From CAYSUS01 sp964434165 (GTDB lineage: Bacteria > Planctomycetota > Planctomycetia > Pirellulales > Thermoguttaceae), in assembly GCA_964434165.1 (NCBI GenBank), contig CAYSUS010000033.1, positions 1-64,000 of the forward strand: a stretch of 64,000 nt of DNA, in the 5' to 3' direction. The position numbers and the translations under genes are program-made. This document shows, piece by piece, positions 60,126 to 64,000 of the stretch. The notes under the pieces were generated by a model. It was given only the letters and a program-made list of their open reading frames with translations, ran no database searches and had not been told where the DNA came from. How positions within the stretch are numbered: the first letter of the stretch is position 1; each line of letters opens with the position of its first letter.

Positions 60126-60431
60126 GCAAGTCCCTCCATGCTTCAAAACGCTCGCGCCCACAAGCCGACACCCGTGGTTGGGAAGCCGCCAACGGGCCCA
60201 CACGAACGGATACACCAGATGAGGCACGAACCTGCGACAAAATGCCCTGCGAAGGGCATCCTGGCATCTCCTACCCTGCGCCGGGTGATTCTACGTGCCC
60301 CGAAGTGGCCTGTCTAGCAGCCGCCCCTCCCAGGAAGGGGCGGATAAAACGCAACCCGTCTTTGTGCCACTAATGGGTGGTGCGGAATGCATTTCGGACT
60401 GCCACCCGGATTCGGCTTCCGACGCCTGGCC
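60126..60431. other. 306-base intergenic region with two hairpins
   Basis: It separates the tssM-like stop from the sigma-factor pair. A hairpin at 60242-60259 is terminator-like on the minus strand (separate entry). A second at 60321-60343 pairs CCGCCCCT with AGGGGCGG around 7 bases; the A/T-run lies on its wrong side for minus-strand termination. The promoter of the sigma-factor operon should lie between 60126 and 60240, but I cannot assign hexamers. Confidence 0.5.
60242..60259 (-). terminator. Possible weak terminator after tssK-tssL-tssM
   Basis: On the minus strand ATGCCCT and AGGGCAT form a 7-bp stem with a TCGC loop, followed by TTTG. It lies 172 bases past the tssM-like stop. The short stem and T-run make this weak. 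Confidence 0.35.
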
Positions 60432-62018
60432 CTACAGGAACCACTTCCCTGCGATGAGGCCGCCCAGCGCGATCAGAAGCACGGTGTCGAGCATCAGGCC
60501 TGCCTGGGCGAGGCGGCGGTGGCGGAGGTCCTCGCCGAGCGCTTCGTCGGTCCACTCCAACTCTTCCTGCTGCTCGGGCAGCTTGTCGAGCACGCCGCGT
60601 ACGAACGCCTGACGGTCTTCGGTGGGACCGGTCGCCGCGAAGTAGCAGCCGCCGAAGAGCATCGCCGCGTCGGTCCGCTCGTCCGGGCAGCTATAGCCCG
60701 CCACAAGGATGTTCTCCAGGCGGCGCTTGAAGTGGCGACGGATCTGGCACAACAGGGCGTACAGCTTGGTGTTGCCCGGTTTGGCCAGGGCCTGCGGCTC
60801 GCGGAACAGGGCGTACACCCAGTCTTCGAACGCCCCGCAGGCGTGGGACGCCAGGGCTTCCATGCGCTCCGCCAACGGCGGTTTCCACACGGGAAAGCCC
60901 CTCCCGAACCGCTGGGCCGTGGCGCGATCGCGGCCCACGCGTCGCACCAGTTCCTGGAAGCCGGGTTCCTGCTCCATACCGCCGACCATCGCCGTGATCG
61001 GACAGCGGAGTTGCAGCCCCGACCTGGCCGTTTCCAGGTCGCGGCGCACGGCCCGCTGCACTTCGATTCCCTCGCGGGGCCCGCGCTTGATGAACGGGTA
61101 GGAGAGGACGGTCAGAATCCCGTTTACCGCACAGAAGGGCCGTCGGGCGCGGCGAAGCAACCCGCACACGTAACGCAATCGCTGTTCCTGAAGCGAGGTC
61201 TCCGCGGGGCTCATCGCGATGGTTCGCTTCTCCGCCACGGCGGAAGGCTCCACTTCGCCCGGCGCCGCGCTTCCCACGACCATCGTTCCGCGGATGTCGG
61301 GGCTGGGAGCGGGGCCTTCCGCCGATGGGGAACCGCCCCCGGAGGGGACTTCGCCGGCGACGATGGTCCCTCGGATTCCCAGGCCGCCCGCAGGGACGGG
61401 TATGGGCCCCGCCCTTTCCTGCCGCATCACCTCGCGGCCCAGCGCGTCGAGCTTGCTCAAGCACGATGCGTCGGTGGCGCACAGGAACACGCCGTCCGGG
61501 TTGGCATACCAGTGGAGCGCCGCGGGCCCCTCGGGGAATTCGCGGATTCGCAGGCTCAGGCGCGAGGCGTCGAACACGCCTTTCTCGCTCTCCGGGCTCG
61601 ATGTCCCCAACACGAGGAACACCGGGACCTGCGCGAGGTCGATGTCGCAACGCGCCAACTCCTCGAGGCCCGCACGCCAGGCGTAGTCGATGTCGGGGAA
61701 CAGGGACCTCTCCCCCTCCAGCCACAGGCGCAGCACCTGATACACCAGCCAGGGAATCAGCACCAGCAGGAGCGCGATCGTCGCCAGGCGGATCGGCCGC
61801 ACCCAGTAGTTCCACGGGGCGCGGTCGGCCGAGACGTAGAAGCCCACGAAGGCCGTGATCGTCGAGATCACGAGGAACAGCGCCACCAACCAGGCGATGC
61901 GGGCGGGGAGGGACAGGCAAGCGAGTTTCCGCGCCGGCGAGAAGAACACCCGCGGAAGGTACATCAACGCCCGGATCGGGTACGTCAGGCTGTCGATGAG
62001 GCGGCGAATCCAGTTCAT
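60432..62018 (-). CDS. tssM: Short TssM/IcmF-like T6SS membrane protein
   Basis: The ATG at 62018 has GGGGAG upstream and gives 528 residues, less than half of usual TssM (about 1100-1200). Two N-terminal membrane helices lie at about 40-63 (IAWLVALFLVISTITAFVGF) and 75-96 (IRLATIALLLVLIPWLVYQV). A cytoplasmic IcmF-like domain follows (ARCDIDLAQVPVFLVLGTSS; CPITAMVGGMEQEPGFQEL). The usual Walker A GKT is missing. A last helix ends the protein (LDTVLLIALGGLIAGKWFL). There is no large periplasmic domain. It is 26 bases past tssL, the normal tssM position. The call rests on position and the N-terminal domain outline. Confidence 0.72.
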   Translation of the reverse strand: MNWIRRLIDSLTYPIRALMYLPRVFFSPARKLACLSLPARIAWLVALFLVISTITAFVGFYVSADRAPWNYWVRPIRLATIALLLVLIPWLVYQVLRLWLEGERSLFPDIDYAWRAGLEELARCDIDLAQVPVFLVLGTSSPESEKGVFDASRLSLRIREFPEGPAALHWYANPDGVFLCATDASCLSKLDALGREVMRQERAGPIPVPAGGLGIRGTIVAGEVPSGGGSPSAEGPAPSPDIRGTMVVGSAAPGEVEPSAVAEKRTIAMSPAETSLQEQRLRYVCGLLRRARRPFCAVNGILTVLSYPFIKRGPREGIEVQRAVRRDLETARSGLQLRCPITAMVGGMEQEPGFQELVRRVGRDRATAQRFGRGFPVWKPPLAERMEALASHACGAFEDWVYALFREPQALAKPGNTKLYALLCQIRRHFKRRLENILVAGYSCPDERTDAAMLFGGCYFAATGPTEDRQAFVRGVLDKLPEQQEELEWTDEALGEDLRHRRLAQAGLMLDTVLLIALGGLIAGKWFL

Positions 62019-62044
62019 CAACGGGCTCCCCCGACCGTGCTCGA

Positions 62045-62686
62045 TCAGGTGAAGTACAACATACTGGCCAGGATCACCAGCAGGGCGCCCAAGACCACTC
62101 CGGCCAGGGACGACCAGATCAACGAGAAGACGCCTTCCAGGGGCGGAGCCCCCTCGCCGGGCACGCTGCTGTCGTCGATCGGCGGTCGCCCTTGTCCAAG
62201 CTGGATGCCCATCGAGGTCTGTCGGCACCAGGTCGCCAGGTCGGGCGGCAGGCCTCGCGGCTGCGCCAGCGCGGCCGCCGCCGCCGGGTCGCGGTACAGA
62301 CCCCGAAAGCCGAGCACCACGCAGAGGTAGTACGTCTCCAGAGCGTCCTTGCTCGCGAGCCTCGCCGCCTCCTGGGCTTTAAGGTAGAACTGCTCGTTGC
62401 GCAGGCGCGTGTTGAACAGCTCCACCTCCAGGGCGTTCTCCCGCCACCATACGCGGCCCTCCCACGGGGCGTCGATCAGCACGTCGTCGATCCAGGACGT
62501 CAATGCGTACTTGGCCAGTTGCCAGTCGTCGCGCTTGCCCAGCGCAGCATCGGCCTGGTCAAGCCAGCCGCGCACGCGGGCCCGCTCTTCCTGGGCGACG
62601 GGCTGCTCGCCGCGGTCGATCCGCTCGAGCAGGCCGAGGACGTCGAGGAAGACCGGATCGACGGCGTCACTAAACGGTGGGGTCAT
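62045..62686 (-). CDS. tssL: T6SS membrane-complex protein TssL (DotU-like)
   Basis: TssL joins TssM in the inner-membrane complex. The 213 residues begin at ATG 62686, overlapping the tssK stop as ATGA. The DotU-like cytoplasmic domain shows DDWQLAKYALTSWIDDVLID then WWRENALEVELFNTRLRNEQ, and YYLCVVLGFRGLYR. A single C-terminal membrane helix follows (LIWSSLAGVVLGALLVILAS). No peptidoglycan-binding domain is attached. Confidence 0.94.
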   Translation of the reverse strand: MTPPFSDAVDPVFLDVLGLLERIDRGEQPVAQEERARVRGWLDQADAALGKRDDWQLAKYALTSWIDDVLIDAPWEGRVWWRENALEVELFNTRLRNEQFYLKAQEAARLASKDALETYYLCVVLGFRGLYRDPAAAAALAQPRGLPPDLATWCRQTSMGIQLGQGRPPIDDSSVPGEGAPPLEGVFSLIWSSLAGVVLGALLVILASMLYFT

Positions 62687-64000
62687 TTCGATACGCTGGG
62701 GACTGCGAACAGCGCGAACTGCAAGGCCACCTGTTGGCCTCCCGAAGCGACGACGAGCTTCCGCTCTCCCTGAAGGCTGGCCCGGTTGGCGATGAGCGTG
62801 TCCTTCAGTCGCATGGCGAGCGTCTGCGTCTCCAGCACGTCGTCCCAGGCGGCGTTCTGGCGGCTCACCTGGAAGTAGCTCCAGTCGCTCCTCGGCGGCA
62901 GGGCCCGGGGGGCCTGCGCCAGCGGCGTCAGGTGCAGGCCCTCGGCGCCGAATTCGAACAGGGCGTCCACCTGGCGCGAGCTGCCCAACTTCCAGTCGAG
63001 CACGCCGGGCGAGAGCAGCGCCAGGCACTCCTCGCCGCTTAAGCCCGCGTGCTGCACGCCCACGAACCACGTCCATTCCGAGGCCAGCCACTTCGATTCC
63101 AGGCTGACGCGCATCCCCTGCCCCTCGCCCACGAAGAACCGCTGCTCGTACTCGTAATCGCGAACCTGCATCAACAATAGCTCGATCTGCCGCCGCACCC
63201 AGCGGAAGATGCCGGCAAGGTCGTCGTGATCGTAGCGGGGGACCTCCGGCACGCGGCGCTCGGCCGAGAAGATCGACAGTTGCCCCACCACGCGGCACAG
63301 CTCGGTGTAGGCCGTCAGCGGGTGAACGCCCCGAGCGAACGCCAGCACGCCCAAGGTGGCGTGGGCCTGGTTCAAGGCGTGGAGCATCAGCAGCCGGTCG
63401 AGGTCGCCCGGCTCCTGGCTGGCCAGCGTGATCGCGCGATTGATCACCTGCTGGCCGAGCACCTCGACCTTCTTGCCGATGATGTCGTAGATCGCCCGCA
63501 CGATGTCCAGGGCCAAGGGCGGCCACGCATCGACGGCCAGCAGCGGCGGGATGTAGGCGCGGTCGAGCCGGGGCGTGGCCTCTTGCTGACCGGCCCGCTC
63601 GATCCGCGCAATGGGAAGCAGTTCGTACCCCTCAGTCTCGTCGCTGCTGAGAAGCACGCGCACGTTCGTGGCGCGGAACTGGATCTCCTGGTCGTTGCCC
63701 CCGGCACTCTCGTCCTGAACCGACTGCGTCAGCTCCCGGTAGCGGATCTGCTCCGACGGGCCGGTCAGGCTGACGTTGGCCGCGCCCATCTTCAGCTTGG
63801 GCACGCCGAGCAGCACCTGGACGGACCCTTCCTTGTCGAGCGCGGCGCGGAGGTCCACCCGGTCGGGCTCCTGCCCAGGGTCGATCGAGACCAGCGTCCC
63901 GTCGCGCATTCGGGCATGACAGGCGTGAACCTGGAAGTGGTGGTTGGCGATCGCCTCGTCGCTGTACTCCAGCAACCGGAGGCCATAGCCGTAGCTGTGA
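62683..64000 (-). CDS. tssK: T6SS baseplate protein TssK, partial (5' end cut by window edge)
   Basis: TssK bridges the baseplate to the TssL-TssM membrane complex. The frame is open to the right edge (SYGYGLRLLEYSDEAIANHH at the cut). It has TssK features: LDRAYIPPLLAVDAWPPLAL, then ALNQAHATLGVLAFARGVHP, and LTAYTELCRVVGQLSIFS, ending with a C-terminal beta domain (LEFALFAVP-like end in LQFALFAVPSVSK). About 439 residues are visible, nearly full length (about 445). Its stop overlaps tssL by four bases. Genes farther upstream, such as tssJ, would lie outside the window. Confidence 0.94.
   Translation of the reverse strand, partial: HSYGYGLRLLEYSDEAIANHHFQVHACHARMRDGTLVSIDPGQEPDRVDLRAALDKEGSVQVLLGVPKLKMGAANVSLTGPSEQIRYRELTQSVQDESAGGNDQEIQFRATNVRVLLSSDETEGYELLPIARIERAGQQEATPRLDRAYIPPLLAVDAWPPLALDIVRAIYDIIGKKVEVLGQQVINRAITLASQEPGDLDRLLMLHALNQAHATLGVLAFARGVHPLTAYTELCRVVGQLSIFSAERRVPEVPRYDHDDLAGIFRWVRRQIELLLMQVRDYEYEQRFFVGEGQGMRVSLESKWLASEWTWFVGVQHAGLSGEECLALLSPGVLDWKLGSSRQVDALFEFGAEGLHLTPLAQAPRALPPRSDWSYFQVSRQNAAWDDVLETQTLAMRLKDTLIANRASLQGERKLVVASGGQQVALQFALFAVPSVSK

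Noticed and set aside
60351..60369. TGGCAC...TTGC on the minus strand, like a sigma-54 promoter
   Set aside because: The spacing between the GG and GC elements is 14 bases; sigma-54 promoters need about 10.

Overview
The window is high-GC chromosomal DNA from a member of the Planctomycetota. Several genes point there together: a DUF1559 prepilin-like protein ending in an H-X9-DG motif, a Tat-exported Gfo/Idh/MocA oxidoreductase, a hydrazine-synthase-alpha-like CXXCH protein with a PD40 propeller, an LL-diaminopimelate aminotransferase, a HEAT/outer-membrane barrel fusion, and giant WD40/caspase and vWA proteins. I found no rRNA, tRNA or CRISPR array.

Left part (1 to about 24.8 kb): mixed housekeeping genes, mostly on the + strand. 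In order these are a FliL-like fragment (-), a lipid kinase, kdsA, an exported transglutaminase-like/TPR protein, rpmE, prfA, prmC, murA, a YhaM-like OB/HD nuclease (-), xerD, a secreted GH10 glycosidase (-), a small membrane protein, the PD40/CXXCH protein, thpR, an orphan DnaG-like Toprim protein (-), the Gfo/Idh protein, the DUF1559 protein (-), dapL and a HEAT/beta-barrel protein. Several gaps carry short palindromic dispersed repeats.

Right part (24.7 to 64 kb): every gene is on the - strand. Read in transcription order from the right edge it is a type VI secretion system: tssK, tssL, a short tssM-like gene, a small protein coupled to a FliA-type sigma factor, tssA, tssB, tssC, a second tssC, tagJ, tssE, tssF, tssG and tssH/clpV. 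Next come a zinc metallopeptidase-like protein, a papain-fold-like protein, a methyltransferase, an unknown protein and a YkgJ-like cysteine-cluster protein, then hcp, vgrG, an FHA-DUF4123-like fusion and a PAAR spike protein.

The T6SS genes run directly into four more - strand genes: an exported DUF4384 protein, an exported WD40/PDZ-like/caspase (C14) protein with an intact His/Cys pair, a 1695-aa membrane protein with a caspase-like domain lacking the Cys plus an intact vWA MIDAS, and a Ser/Thr kinase with TPRs. The kinase, the FHA protein and the T6SS suggest phosphorylation control of secretion. The caspase/vWA pair next to the spike genes is the most unusual part of the window.

A 10-N assembly gap interrupts the WD40/caspase gene. 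Collapsing a 6-base duplication that flanks it restores one open reading frame. The left edge cuts the FliL-like gene and the right edge cuts tssK at its 5' end.
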